Shown here piece after piece: positions 43,002 through 51,310 of a stretch of DNA of 55,084 nucleotides (its first letter is position 1; the number at the start of each line of letters is the position of its first letter). This DNA is from Bacillota bacterium (GTDB lineage Bacteria; Bacillota; Sulfobacillia; Sulfobacillales; Sulfobacillaceae): contig JAJZZA010000016.1 in the NCBI GenBank assembly GCA_021797825.1, forward strand, positions 1 through 55,084. Direction: 5' to 3'. Below the pieces are notes generated by a model. The model searched no databases, was not told where the DNA came from, and saw nothing but the letters and a program-made list of their open reading frames with translations. A program made the position numbers and the translations under genes.

Positions 43002-43879
43002 TTGCGTCATTGCGCGTCTCGGTGTGGTCGGCATGCGATTTGTCTTGCCGGTATTGCCATCGTGAGGGCAATCGCCGCCCAGGCCGCCACTTATCGGACG
43101 CGGAGCTGACGACGTTGGTCCGGGCGGCTCTGCCGGCGGGTCTCAGAAAGGTGAAGATCACGGGTGGAGAACCGCTGTTGCGGCCGGGGTTTCCTGCTGT
43201 GCTGCGCGCGCTGTGCGGGTGGGGACTGGAATTGTCCCTGACCACCAATGGCACGCAGCTGAAGACGTTGGCGACCTCAATAAAAGAGGCGGGAGTGGCC
43301 AAAGTCAGCGTCAGTCTTGACACTTTGTGGCCTCAGCGATTTCGCCAGTTGACCGGCCAGGACGCCCTGCCGCACGTGCTCAGTGGCATTTTTGCGGCCC
43401 GCGACGCGGGCTTGCCGCTGGAAATCAACAGCCTGCTATTGGCCCACATCAATGACGACGAGGTGACCCAGCTAACGGCCTTTGCCGCCGCCGCGGGCGC
43501 TCGCCTGCAGTTCATCGAGCTGTCTCCCGAGGGGAATTCGGCAGAGTTCTACCAGCGCCACCACATGAGTCTGGACGGGTTGGAGAACTGGCTGAGCACG
43601 AACGGGGAGACCTTGGAACCCGCCCTGTCTCCGGCTGACCGACCCCGCTACCGGTGCAACGGGGTCGAGGTCAGTTTATGCCGCTGGGTGCAGGAGACCC
43701 CCGCAGGGGGACGCCGCCGCCAGGGTCTGCGTCTAGCAGCCGACGGGAAGGTGTACGGGTTCGCGTATGGAGATCCTCCTCGCGCCGACTTGGCGGTCGC
43801 GGTGCGCGCCGGAGTCCGTGACGAAGCTTTGACCCGATTGTGGCTGGCCGCAAGTGGCCCAAGCATTAACAGGAGGTAA
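42998..43879 (+). CDS. MoaA-like radical SAM protein lacking MoaA C-terminal features
   Basis: The 293-residue protein has the radical SAM motif CDLSCRYC (CxxxCxxC) at residue 13 and KITGGEPLLRPGF, as in MoaA. MoaA proteins also bind a second cluster through three C-terminal cysteines and end in Gly-Gly. Here CNGVEVSLC supplies two cysteines, but the third position reads LAADGKVYGFAYG without one, and the end is SGPSINRR. It is also about 40 residues shorter than typical MoaA. So it may not make cyclic pyranopterin from GTP. It overlaps moeA by ATGA and precedes the QueD-like gene by five bases. Confidence 0.83.
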   Translation: MIASLRVSVWSACDLSCRYCHREGNRRPGRHLSDAELTTLVRAALPAGLRKVKITGGEPLLRPGFPAVLRALCGWGLELSLTTNGTQLKTLATSIKEAGVAKVSVSLDTLWPQRFRQLTGQDALPHVLSGIFAARDAGLPLEINSLLLAHINDDEVTQLTAFAAAAGARLQFIELSPEGNSAEFYQRHHMSLDGLENWLSTNGETLEPALSPADRPRYRCNGVEVSLCRWVQETPAGGRRRQGLRLAADGKVYGFAYGDPPRADLAVAVRAGVRDEALTRLWLAASGPSINRR

Positions 43880-43884
43880 TTGGC

Positions 43885-44376
43885 ATGAAGCTGAGTCTTT
43901 TGGGTAAAGAGGCCGGTCTTGGGTTTCAAAGCGTTCACCTAGTTCCCGGACGGGGAATGTGCAGTCGTTTGCATCCTCATTTTCACACGGTTTCGGTAAC
44001 GTTGGAGGGTGAACCTTCTGAGCGGGGGATGTTGGTGCACATCTATCGCTTAAAAGAGGTGGTCCAGCGTTTGTGCCTGGATTTGGACCATATGGTGCTG
44101 CTCGCCGACTATCCGCCGGAAGTGATGACCGTTGAGGAGCAAGATAGCGGCTACCGTGTGCACGTTAACGGAAAAGACTACTTTTTGCCGCGAAGCGACG
44201 TGCTGCGCCTGCCGATCAGAACCTTAAACGTGGAAGATTTGTGCCAGCACCTGGCAGAGAGCCTGCGGGACCGCCTCGAGCCGATCTTGGACAAACGGCG
44301 GATCGTCTCCTTGACGGTTGACGTGGACGAAGGAGACGGACAGACGGCGTCCGTAACCTTGCCGATAGCGCGATGA
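43885..44376 (+). CDS. QueD/6-pyruvoyltetrahydropterin synthase-like enzyme
   Basis: The 163-residue protein matches the PTPS/QueD family by position of all key residues. The zinc ligands are His18 (SVHLV), His30 and His32 (LHPHFH), and the catalytic cysteine is Cys26. LDLDH gives Asp68 and His69, NVEDL places Glu117, and VDVDEG near 145-150 matches the pterin-anchoring Glu. Such enzymes convert dihydroneopterin triphosphate to a tetrahydropterin. The gene lies five bases after the radical SAM gene and overlaps mobA by ATGA. No queC, queE or queF gene is in the window, so queuosine synthesis is not obvious. Confidence 0.78.
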   Translation: MKLSLLGKEAGLGFQSVHLVPGRGMCSRLHPHFHTVSVTLEGEPSERGMLVHIYRLKEVVQRLCLDLDHMVLLADYPPEVMTVEEQDSGYRVHVNGKDYFLPRSDVLRLPIRTLNVEDLCQHLAESLRDRLEPILDKRRIVSLTVDVDEGDGQTASVTLPIAR

Positions 44377-45020
44377 CCGGGGCGGTGCTGGCGGGAGGGC
44401 AGAGCTCCCGGATGGGCCGGGAGAAGGGTTTGGTCGAGTTGGGCGGACGAAAAATGGTCGAGATCATTACCACCAGATTAAAGACCGCCCCGGCCATCGA
44501 GCGGGTGCTGTTAATTACCAATCACCCGGAGCGTTTTCAATTTTTGGAGCTGGGCATGGTCAGAGACCGTCATCCCGGCAAAGGTCCTTTAGCGGGAATC
44601 CATGCGGCCCTGTCCGAAACCGGAAGTTGGGTCTTTATTGCCGCCTGTGACATGCCATTTTTGCCCGCGGGATTGCCCCAGTTTTTGGCGAAATTCCGCG
44701 CCGGCGTCGACCTGGTCCTGCCGCGCATTCGGGGTTATGCCGCCACCGTGGCGGCCTTATACGGGCCTGGGTGTTTGCCGGTGATAGAGGATGTTTTGCC
44801 GGGGAAAGCACCCCGTTTGACCGACATTCTTGGTCGGCTTCGGGTTCGCGAAGTATCCGAGGAACAGTTGGCAATCCTCGGCAATCCAGAGATGGGTTTT
44901 TTCAGCGTGAACACGCCGGCGGATATGGCGCGGGCAAAGCGGGTTGCAGAGGCGGCCGTGCTCGATGACCCCGCGGACCCGCGGGGTCCGCTCGTAACCT
45001 TGACCGGTTTCAGCGGGTAA
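44373..45020 (+). CDS. mobA: Molybdenum cofactor guanylyltransferase MobA
   Basis: The 215-residue protein begins with the nucleotidyltransferase motif GAVLAGGQSSRMGREKGL. It shows GPLAGIHAAL and AACDMPFLP (metal-binding Asp), as in MobA, which attaches GMP to the molybdenum cofactor to give the bis-MGD form used by DMSO reductase-family enzymes. This matches the molybdopterin enzyme at 38385. Near its end, bases 44967-44988 form a perfect nine-base hairpin around four bases (GACCCCGCG and CGCGGGGTC), which lies in coding sequence. Confidence 0.92.
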   Translation: MTGAVLAGGQSSRMGREKGLVELGGRKMVEIITTRLKTAPAIERVLLITNHPERFQFLELGMVRDRHPGKGPLAGIHAALSETGSWVFIAACDMPFLPAGLPQFLAKFRAGVDLVLPRIRGYAATVAALYGPGCLPVIEDVLPGKAPRLTDILGRLRVREVSEEQLAILGNPEMGFFSVNTPADMARAKRVAEAAVLDDPADPRGPLVTLTGFSG

Positions 45021-45175
45021 CGGCGCAGAGGGTTTGGCGGCTAAGACCCCTCGGGGGCAGTACTCGCCGACTGCGGTCTGGCGGCGCTCCGGTGGGGTAC
45101 CGAAGACAGCCGCGCGAAACTCTAAAGGATGGGGAGCGATGGTTTCGCCGTCGAGTCGTTAAGGAGGTGAAGGGA

Positions 45176-45700
45176 TTGTATCCGGAACGGGTCGTAGAGT
45201 ACACCCGGGGGATCAATGTGGATGCAGCGAAGTGCGATGGTTGTGGGGATTGCGCCGAAGCCTGCCGCCGAGCCGTGGCTGGCCAGCACCGCCACACGGA
45301 TCCGTTTCCGCGCATCTGGGTTCAGCAGGTAGACCACAAACAATATCCCGTATTGTGCCACAACTGCGAACAGGCTCCCTGTGTCAGCGCGTGTATGACC
45401 GGTTGTCGCCACCGGGTGGGAGACTTCGTGACAACGGACTATGCGCGTTGCGTGGGGTGCAGCATGTGCGTTATGTGTTGTCCGTTTGGGGCTATTGAGT
45501 TGGTCGAGGAAGAACACTTGGCGCTAAAGTGCGACGGATGCTTGGATGAGGAGACAGCCCCCTGCGTCGCAGCTTGTCAAAAGGGTGCCCTGCGCCATGT
45601 CGGCTACCTGCAAAGCGTCTCTGAAACCCGCTACGCCGGGGCAGCGGCCTTGGCTTTTTCCAGTTTGTTGGCAGCGTCCAAGAAGGGGGGCAAACCCTGA
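45176..45700 (+). CDS. Four-cluster ferredoxin (CooF/HycB-like)
   Basis: From TTG 45176 the protein has 174 residues. Four cysteine groups are present: CDGCGDCAEAC, CHNCEQAPCVSAC, CVGCSMCVMCCPFG, and CDGCLDEETAPCVAAC. The start is fixed by AAGGAGG at 45161-45167, eight bases upstream, in the same AGGAGGTGAAGGG context as the HdrB-like gene. It overlaps the next gene by one base (TGATG). Ferredoxins of this type paired with a flavin NAD(P) oxidoreductase occur in CO dehydrogenase and formate systems, which suggests transfer to the flavoprotein encoded next. Confidence 0.9.
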   Translation: MYPERVVEYTRGINVDAAKCDGCGDCAEACRRAVAGQHRHTDPFPRIWVQQVDHKQYPVLCHNCEQAPCVSACMTGCRHRVGDFVTTDYARCVGCSMCVMCCPFGAIELVEEEHLALKCDGCLDEETAPCVAACQKGALRHVGYLQSVSETRYAGAAALAFSSLLAASKKGGKP

Positions 45701-46965
45701 TGCGCTATGTGATTATCGGGAACTCCTACGGCGGTTTGGCTGCTGCCGAGGCCATTCGCAAGCGGGACGGCCATGGCGAGATTATTGTCCTCTCGGATGA
45801 GCAGCACCCGGCTTACGGACGTCCGCTAATCTCCTACTATCTGGGCGGGGAGATGTCCCCGGACCGCATGCACTACCGCCCCCCGTCTTTCTACCGAAAC
45901 TATAACATCCAGGTCCGGCTGAACGCGCGGGTGGTGAAATTGCTACCGCAAAAGCACGCTGTGCAACTGCTTGATGGCTCCTTACTCCCATACGGGCGCC
46001 TGCTTATCGCCACCGGCGGCCAACCTTTCGTGCCGCCCATGAAAGGCACCGGTTCGCCGGGAGTCTTCACCTTCACCACCTGGCAAGACGCCGATGACAT
46101 CAAAAACTGGCTGCCGCGGGTGCAGGAGGTCGTCGTCATCGGCGGGGGCCTGATTGGGCTTTCGGCGGCCGATGCCTTGCGCCACCGAGGTGGCGCCAAG
46201 GTCACGGTGGTCGAGATGCTGCCGCGAGTGCTGGGGTTGGCGCTAGATGAAGACGGTTCCCGGATGCTGCAAGACAAGATGCAAGCGCTCGGCACCAAGG
46301 TGGTAACGGAGGATTCTGTGGTGGAAATTGTGCCCGGTGCCACCGGTGCCGTAGAAAAAGTGGTCTTAAAGAGCGGAAGAGAGTTGCCGTGCCAAATGGT
46401 GGTAGTGGCCATCGGCGTGCGTCCCAACGTTGAGTTTCTTAAAGATAGCGGGATTCAAATCAACCGGGGGATCGCCGTCGACGAACACATGCAAACAAAT
46501 CTGCCGGACGTTTATGGCGCTGGCGATGTGGTGGAGGCCAAGGACATCATCAACGGCGACAACCGCGTCATCGCCATTCTGCCGGTGGCTTACGAGCATG
46601 GCCTGGTCGCCGGTGCCAACATGGCAGGCGATGTGCAGGTTTATGCGGGAAATATCGCGATGAACTCCATGCCCAAGTTCAACATGTCGGTAATGACCAT
46701 GGGTCTAACCCTGGACCAACCGGACCTGGTGGCCGTACGCCGACAACGCGGCGATCAATATCAAAAATTCCTGTTTCAGGGAGATAGGCTGGTCGGAGCT
46801 ATCCTCATCGGCAACACCACCGCCGGCGGCGTGTTAACCGCGATCATTAAGAAGCGGGAACATTTGACCCCGGCGATGAAGGAGCGGATTGTTTACGGCA
46901 ACTATCGATCACTGGTGGCCGAACGGAAATTGACCTGGAGCAAAGCCGTAGAGGTAGCGTTGTGA
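45700..46965 (+). CDS. FAD/NAD(P)-dependent oxidoreductase
   Basis: The 421-residue flavoprotein has the N-terminal FAD-binding GNSYGGLAAAE (a GxGxxG variant), PAYGRPLISYYL, the second Rossmann motif VVIGGGLIGLSAADAL near residue 145 for NAD(P), and VYGAGDVVEAKD near residue 270. It belongs to the NADH oxidase/nitrite reductase-like pyridine nucleotide-disulfide group, but no redox-active disulfide pair is visible. Its overlap with the ferredoxin suggests it links the molybdoenzyme's electrons to NAD(P). Confidence 0.9.
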   Translation: MRYVIIGNSYGGLAAAEAIRKRDGHGEIIVLSDEQHPAYGRPLISYYLGGEMSPDRMHYRPPSFYRNYNIQVRLNARVVKLLPQKHAVQLLDGSLLPYGRLLIATGGQPFVPPMKGTGSPGVFTFTTWQDADDIKNWLPRVQEVVVIGGGLIGLSAADALRHRGGAKVTVVEMLPRVLGLALDEDGSRMLQDKMQALGTKVVTEDSVVEIVPGATGAVEKVVLKSGRELPCQMVVVAIGVRPNVEFLKDSGIQINRGIAVDEHMQTNLPDVYGAGDVVEAKDIINGDNRVIAILPVAYEHGLVAGANMAGDVQVYAGNIAMNSMPKFNMSVMTMGLTLDQPDLVAVRRQRGDQYQKFLFQGDRLVGAILIGNTTAGGVLTAIIKKREHLTPAMKERIVYGNYRSLVAERKLTWSKAVEVAL

Positions 46966-47167
46966 CGGGAAAACGCCTCAGCGGAAACCATCGGGCTGAT
47001 TGCGCGGTGTTTTGCACTGGCCGGGGATTGAGTGGCCGACGGCTGAGACGACCCGGTTAGGGTCGAGGCGTGGGGTTTTCGCAACGTTTGCCGCTGGCGA
47101 GCATCTGGCGTTGGCGGGTTCACAAGATTTCCAGCCTTCATCCTGACTTCCCGAAGGAGGTGTCTGG

Positions 47168-48292
47168 TTGTTGCCCGGCAACCGCTACGGTGTGTCCGAA
47201 TGGGCTGGCGCCTTCGGGGATATCGGCACCTTGATTCCGTTCGTGCTGGCCTACGTCACGGTGTTGCATATCAATCCGGTGGGGGTCCTGTTCTCTTTCG
47301 CTGTGGCTTACATCGTGGTCGGGATGGTCTATAAAACACCCATACCCGTGCAACCGATGAAGGCCATCGGCGGTTTTGCGCTGGGCCATCCGCACCGGGT
47401 GAGTCCCGCCATGGTATGGGCGGCAGGGTTAATCGTGGGGTTGGCCTGGATGATCCTGGGCCTCTCCCGGGCGGTTGAGGTATTAAGCCGGCTAGCGGCC
47501 AAGCCGGTCGTGCGGGGAATCATGCTGGGCCTGGGAATAACCTTTGCGGAAATGGGGATCGCCCACATGAGCCGCGACTGGCCGCTCGCCGCCTTGGGCG
47601 TGGCGGTAGCCCTGGGACTTTTCGCCACCCGCTTTCCCGCCATGTTCGCGCTGTTGCTCATCGGGTCGGCCGGCGCCCTGCTCGGTCACCCGGGCTTGCC
47701 GACCCAGTTGGCACAAACCGGCTTGGCCTTTCGGCTGCCGTCTTTCGGAGCGGGCTTCCTGGCGGGACCTACCCTGAGTCGGGGATTCTTTCTGTTGGCC
47801 CTTCCCCAGTTGCCATTGACCCTGGGCAATGCCATCATTGCCATTACCCACGAGAATAACGGACTCTTTCCGCAGCATCCGGTTACTGAACGCAAAATAG
47901 CCATCTCGACCGGCATCATGAATCTCCTGGCCCCCTGGCTGGGCGGGGTGCCCATGTGTCACGGCGCCGGGGGGATGGCCGGACATGTGCGCTTTAACGC
48001 CCGTACCGGCGGTTCGCTGGTCATCCTGGGGTCGCTGGTGCTGGTGCTCGCCCTGTTTGGCGGACCGTCCACGCGGCTGATTCTGCAATCCTTTCCATCG
48101 GCCATCGTGGGAGTCATCCTCTTTTTTGCCGGAATGGAACTGGCGGTTACCGTCCAGGACATTGGCAGCCAGAAGCAGGACGTGTATTTGATGCTCTTTG
48201 TCGCAGCCCTGGCCATTTGGAATATGGGGGCGGCATTTTTAGCGGGAGTGATTTTGTCGGAGGTGCTGCGTCGCGGATGGGTGCGCGTGTAA
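47168..48292 (+). CDS. MOT1-type molybdate permease
   Basis: The 374-residue membrane protein contains the MOT1 signatures GAFGDIGTLIPFVLAYV near residue 14, PQLPLTLGNAI, and GGVPMCHGAGGMAGHVRF. MOT1 proteins take up molybdate, which suits its place at the end of the molybdenum cofactor block. TTG 47168 is chosen for AAGGAGG at 47155-47161; TTG 47171 is next. About 200 bases separate it from the flavoprotein gene. CGACCC and GGGTCG at 47049-47065 form a small hairpin in that gap, so it may be read separately. Confidence 0.9.
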   Translation: MLPGNRYGVSEWAGAFGDIGTLIPFVLAYVTVLHINPVGVLFSFAVAYIVVGMVYKTPIPVQPMKAIGGFALGHPHRVSPAMVWAAGLIVGLAWMILGLSRAVEVLSRLAAKPVVRGIMLGLGITFAEMGIAHMSRDWPLAALGVAVALGLFATRFPAMFALLLIGSAGALLGHPGLPTQLAQTGLAFRLPSFGAGFLAGPTLSRGFFLLALPQLPLTLGNAIIAITHENNGLFPQHPVTERKIAISTGIMNLLAPWLGGVPMCHGAGGMAGHVRFNARTGGSLVILGSLVLVLALFGGPSTRLILQSFPSAIVGVILFFAGMELAVTVQDIGSQKQDVYLMLFVAALAIWNMGAAFLAGVILSEVLRRGWVRV

Positions 48293-48648
48293 AGAGCCCC
48301 GACGGGACGAAAAGACGGGTGGGCACAACGGTGGGAAGCCGGCTCGACGCGACCGCCAAGCCGGCTTCCCGCCGTCTCACGTTGACGCCCACGTTTCTCG
48401 ACACTTTAAAGCGCCGCCGGGACATCGGGTCATGCAGGGCCAAATACACCGCATCCCGCCTAAGCCGCGAACCCCGTCTACGAGCGCTGGGCGGGGGTCC
48501 TTTGGCGCCTGCTCCACCTGATTGCGCCGCTTATTGCGCGTCAATGGATCATCGACTGCGGGGGCGCCCACGCGCTGGCAAGTCCCCCGCCCGGGGAGGT
48601 GACGCAGAAGCCTGGACCCGGACGCCCCCCGTGGGTCCTCGCACCGCC
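48293..48648 (+). other. Convergent intergenic region
   Basis: About 355 bases between the convergent molybdate permease and FGGY kinase genes. It holds the long hairpin at 48328-48375. The rest (48376-48648) shows no supported gene or RNA. Confidence 0.4.
48328..48375. repeat. 17-base inverted repeat (strong hairpin)
   Basis: Bases 48328-48344 and 48359-48375 are complementary over 17 bases with a single G-U pair, around a 14-base loop. It lies between two convergent operons, 35 bases after the permease stop, a natural place for a bidirectional terminator. No T run follows on either strand, so it could instead be a factor-dependent terminator or a remnant of a mobile repeat. Confidence 0.55.
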
Positions 48649-50028
48649 TCAGCCATCCACCCCCGTCGGCGCCATGGCTTGCAGCTCCTCCAGATATTCT
48701 GCGACCCGGTGCACCCACCTGGCGCCTTGAGGCTCGATCACCGCGTGCGGAAGCGGCTCCGGCGGGCGGGATCCACCCGCTGCCAGCATCGCCGCTCCCC
48801 AAGCCGAGGCGTCATCCGGAATCGACTGCTCCAGCGCTGAACCCAGCACGTCCGCGATGGCCTGGCCCCAGGGCCTTTGCTGGGCCAGGCTCGACCCGAC
48901 GCGAACCGCTGCCAACGGTCCGCACGTTTCCTGCAATCGTTCATAGGCGCCTTTCAACAAACCGAGCAGGCCGAGCACGACCGCGGCCAGGAGGTGGCCA
49001 TTTTGATGCCGGGCGTCAATCTTTAAGAATCCGGCACGCAACGATTCGTTCCAATAAGGAGACCGCTCCCCGAACAGAAACGGCAAAAAAAACGGAAGCG
49101 ATTGCCCGGACTCCAGCATCGCCAACCCCTGCGCCACGGCCTCGGCCGGGCTGACTTGGCATATCCGGCTAATCCATTGCAGCACGTTGCCGGCATTGGA
49201 CAGGGCTTGCCCGACCAGATACCCGTAGCCCGGACCCCAAAAATAGGCAAAGGAGCCCGTCCGCGAAAAACGCAGGTCTTGCACCGCCAGCCGATTGGTC
49301 CGAATCGCGGCAGATGTTCCCCAGGACAAAACCGCCTCCCGGCTCTGCCCCCACACCTGCAAAGCATAGTGTGACATGGCCCCGTCCGTGGCGCCCAGCA
49401 CATACCGGGAATGGGTCGTGGCCAGGTCGTGGATGGATGGCAGCCGCGCGGGATCGATCCGGAGCTCCCTAAGCATATCGGCGCGCCAACGCCCGTCAAG
49501 GCCCGCCAGGCCCGACGCCGACGCGGTGGCAAAGTCGGTGCACCAGATCCCGGTTAGCCGAAAGTACAACCAGTCTTTTAACGCCACCGGCATGCCCGCT
49601 GCGGAGTTCCGTTCCTCCGCCCAGGCCAGCCACTTGACCGCCGGCGACATGGCATGCACGGGACACCCTGTCAACTCATACCATTTTTTGCTAAGGCCCG
49701 CTCTGCGCACCTGTTGGGCCTGAGCCCGGGCCCTTTGATCCTGCCAGGTCCAAGAGCGGGTCAACGGCTCGCCTGCGGGAGTTACCACCATAAAACTGTG
49801 CATCGCGGCGCTGAACGCCACCCGTTCCACCGTCCACTGGGTGCTGCAGGTGCTGATCATGTTCTGCACGATCTGTTCGATTTCCTCGGGGTCCTGTTCG
49901 AATCCGCCCTCCCCCACGCTATGCAGGCGAGGACTGGCTGACATCCGAAACCGCGTAGTCCCCGCACGGTCGACGGCCACGGCCTTAATATGGGTCGTGC
50001 CGATGTCGATTCCGAGGTTGACTTTCAT
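48649..50028 (-). CDS. FGGY family carbohydrate kinase, gluconate kinase-like
   Basis: From ATG 50028 the protein has 459 residues and FGGY architecture: the N-terminal phosphate-binding LGIDIGTTHIKAVAVD, the middle LGATDGAMSHYAL, and a C-terminal segment (VRVGSSLAQQRPWGQAIADVLG) replacing the usual glycine-rich GG..A..P.W.Q..AD. The nearest function by motif is gluconate kinase, producing 6-phosphogluconate. GGAAGGAG precedes the start. It is divergent from the LacI regulator and transporter. Confidence 0.85.
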   Translation of the reverse strand: MKVNLGIDIGTTHIKAVAVDRAGTTRFRMSASPRLHSVGEGGFEQDPEEIEQIVQNMISTCSTQWTVERVAFSAAMHSFMVVTPAGEPLTRSWTWQDQRARAQAQQVRRAGLSKKWYELTGCPVHAMSPAVKWLAWAEERNSAAGMPVALKDWLYFRLTGIWCTDFATASASGLAGLDGRWRADMLRELRIDPARLPSIHDLATTHSRYVLGATDGAMSHYALQVWGQSREAVLSWGTSAAIRTNRLAVQDLRFSRTGSFAYFWGPGYGYLVGQALSNAGNVLQWISRICQVSPAEAVAQGLAMLESGQSLPFFLPFLFGERSPYWNESLRAGFLKIDARHQNGHLLAAVVLGLLGLLKGAYERLQETCGPLAAVRVGSSLAQQRPWGQAIADVLGSALEQSIPDDASAWGAAMLAAGGSRPPEPLPHAVIEPQGARWVHRVAEYLEELQAMAPTGVDG

Positions 50029-50175
50029 GGCGCTCCTTCCTCTCAACGGCGGACATCCCCTCATCGCGGCACGCCGGATGAAGTCGGATTGAGCGGGCCG
50101 AACCCGTCAGGATACGCGTCGCCAGCCCGGTCGCTGTTCTGCACACACAATACACAACCAGACGCATCTGATAAA

Positions 50176-50249
50176 TGATGCCATCAAAAAATAGTTTGCC
50201 CACAACACTGAATAGTGTGTATAATGAAATCGATTTCCGCAATCGATTT
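50176..50249 (+). promoter_or_regulatory. LacI promoter with tandem palindromic operators
   Basis: The promoter reads TTGCCC (50196-50201) and a perfect TATAAT (50220-50225) with an 18-base spacer. The 12-base perfect palindrome GAAATCGATTTC covers 50226-50237, and AATCGATT follows at 50241-50248. The central CG is typical of LacI-family operators. TGATG and CATCA (50176-50186) form a further palindrome upstream. The layout suggests autorepression and control of the divergent kinase gene. Confidence 0.65.
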
Positions 50250-50261
50250 CGGAGGTTGGCC

Positions 50262-51305
50262 ATGAAAGAACGCAGCGGACACATTACCATAGCGGATGTG
50301 GCGACCAGGGCCGAAGTTTCCCCGGCCAGCGTGTCGCGTTATTTGAATGGCTCAACGGGAAACCTTTCGGAGCGGACCGCCGAGCGCATTGCGCAGGCCA
50401 TCCGCGATCTGGGCTATCGTCCCAACGCCTGGGCCCGCTCAATCCGCACCCGGCGAAGCGGCCTCATCGCCGCCGTGGTGGCGGACCTCAACAACCCGTA
50501 CGCCCCGGGCGTGCTCGAAGGCATCGAAGCGGTCATCAACCGCCATGGATACAGTCTGCTAATCGCCAGCGCACAGAACGATGCGTCCCACGAATCGGTG
50601 ATTGTCGAACGTCTGCTCAACCAACGGATTGAAGGAATCCTGCTCCAACCCAGTGCCGACCGGCTGACCGCGCCTCTGTCGGAAGTTCTTGACGAACACA
50701 TTCCGCTGGTGTTGATAGACCGCCAAATTCGAGACGCCGCGACCATTGACATGGTCGGGCTGGACAACGCGGGCGCGATCCGAACGGCATTAACCCATTT
50801 GCAGCAGGCCGGATATCGAAAAATCCTCTATGTTACCGACCCGCCCGAATCCGTAAGTTCCCGTCTCGAGCGCGAACAGGCGGTTTTAGCTGGGCAATCG
50901 CAGTGGACGGCAGTGCAGATCTACACCCGCCAGGGGCCGGACCCGAAGCCCTTGCTGGAAACCATCCAAGCTATGCTGTCACACCCGCCCCACGCCCCTA
51001 CTGCCCTCTTGTGCAGTAACGGCGTGACGGCCTTGTTTACAGTCAAGGCGATTGGCATCGGCAACCTTAAAGTTCCCGCTGCCCTCGGTCTGATGACCAT
51101 TGACGACCCCGAATGGGCCCCCTTCGTCTACGGCGGGATAACCAGTCTGGCCCAGCCGACGTTCGAACTCGGCAGCAGGGCGGCCAGGCGACTTATGGAC
51201 AAGCTTCACGACCAGGAGGGCCTCGCGCCGACTATCATTCGTCTTTCCGGTTCGCTGATCCCGCGATCGTCGACCACCACAGTCTCTGCCAAAAGAGAGG
51301 AGTAA
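50262..51305 (+). CDS. LacI family transcriptional regulator
   Basis: The 347-residue protein starts at ATG 50262 behind GGAGG. The helix-turn-helix is TIADVATRAEVSPASVSRYL (residues 8-27), followed by the hinge region (LGYRPNAWARSI) and a periplasmic-binding-protein-like ligand domain (LIAAVVADLNNPYAPGVLEGIE). By neighbourhood, the inducer is probably a sugar acid handled by the adjacent genes. It should bind the palindromes at 50226-50248. A decayed relative of the same promoter and start lies at 37140-37260. Confidence 0.93.
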   Translation: MKERSGHITIADVATRAEVSPASVSRYLNGSTGNLSERTAERIAQAIRDLGYRPNAWARSIRTRRSGLIAAVVADLNNPYAPGVLEGIEAVINRHGYSLLIASAQNDASHESVIVERLLNQRIEGILLQPSADRLTAPLSEVLDEHIPLVLIDRQIRDAATIDMVGLDNAGAIRTALTHLQQAGYRKILYVTDPPESVSSRLEREQAVLAGQSQWTAVQIYTRQGPDPKPLLETIQAMLSHPPHAPTALLCSNGVTALFTVKAIGIGNLKVPAALGLMTIDDPEWAPFVYGGITSLAQPTFELGSRAARRLMDKLHDQEGLAPTIIRLSGSLIPRSSTTTVSAKREE

Positions 51306-51310
51306 CCCGC

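Noticed and set aside
44967-44988. Hairpin at the 3' end of mobA as a terminator
   Set aside because: It lies inside coding sequence and is not followed by a T run, and the operon genes continue downstream.
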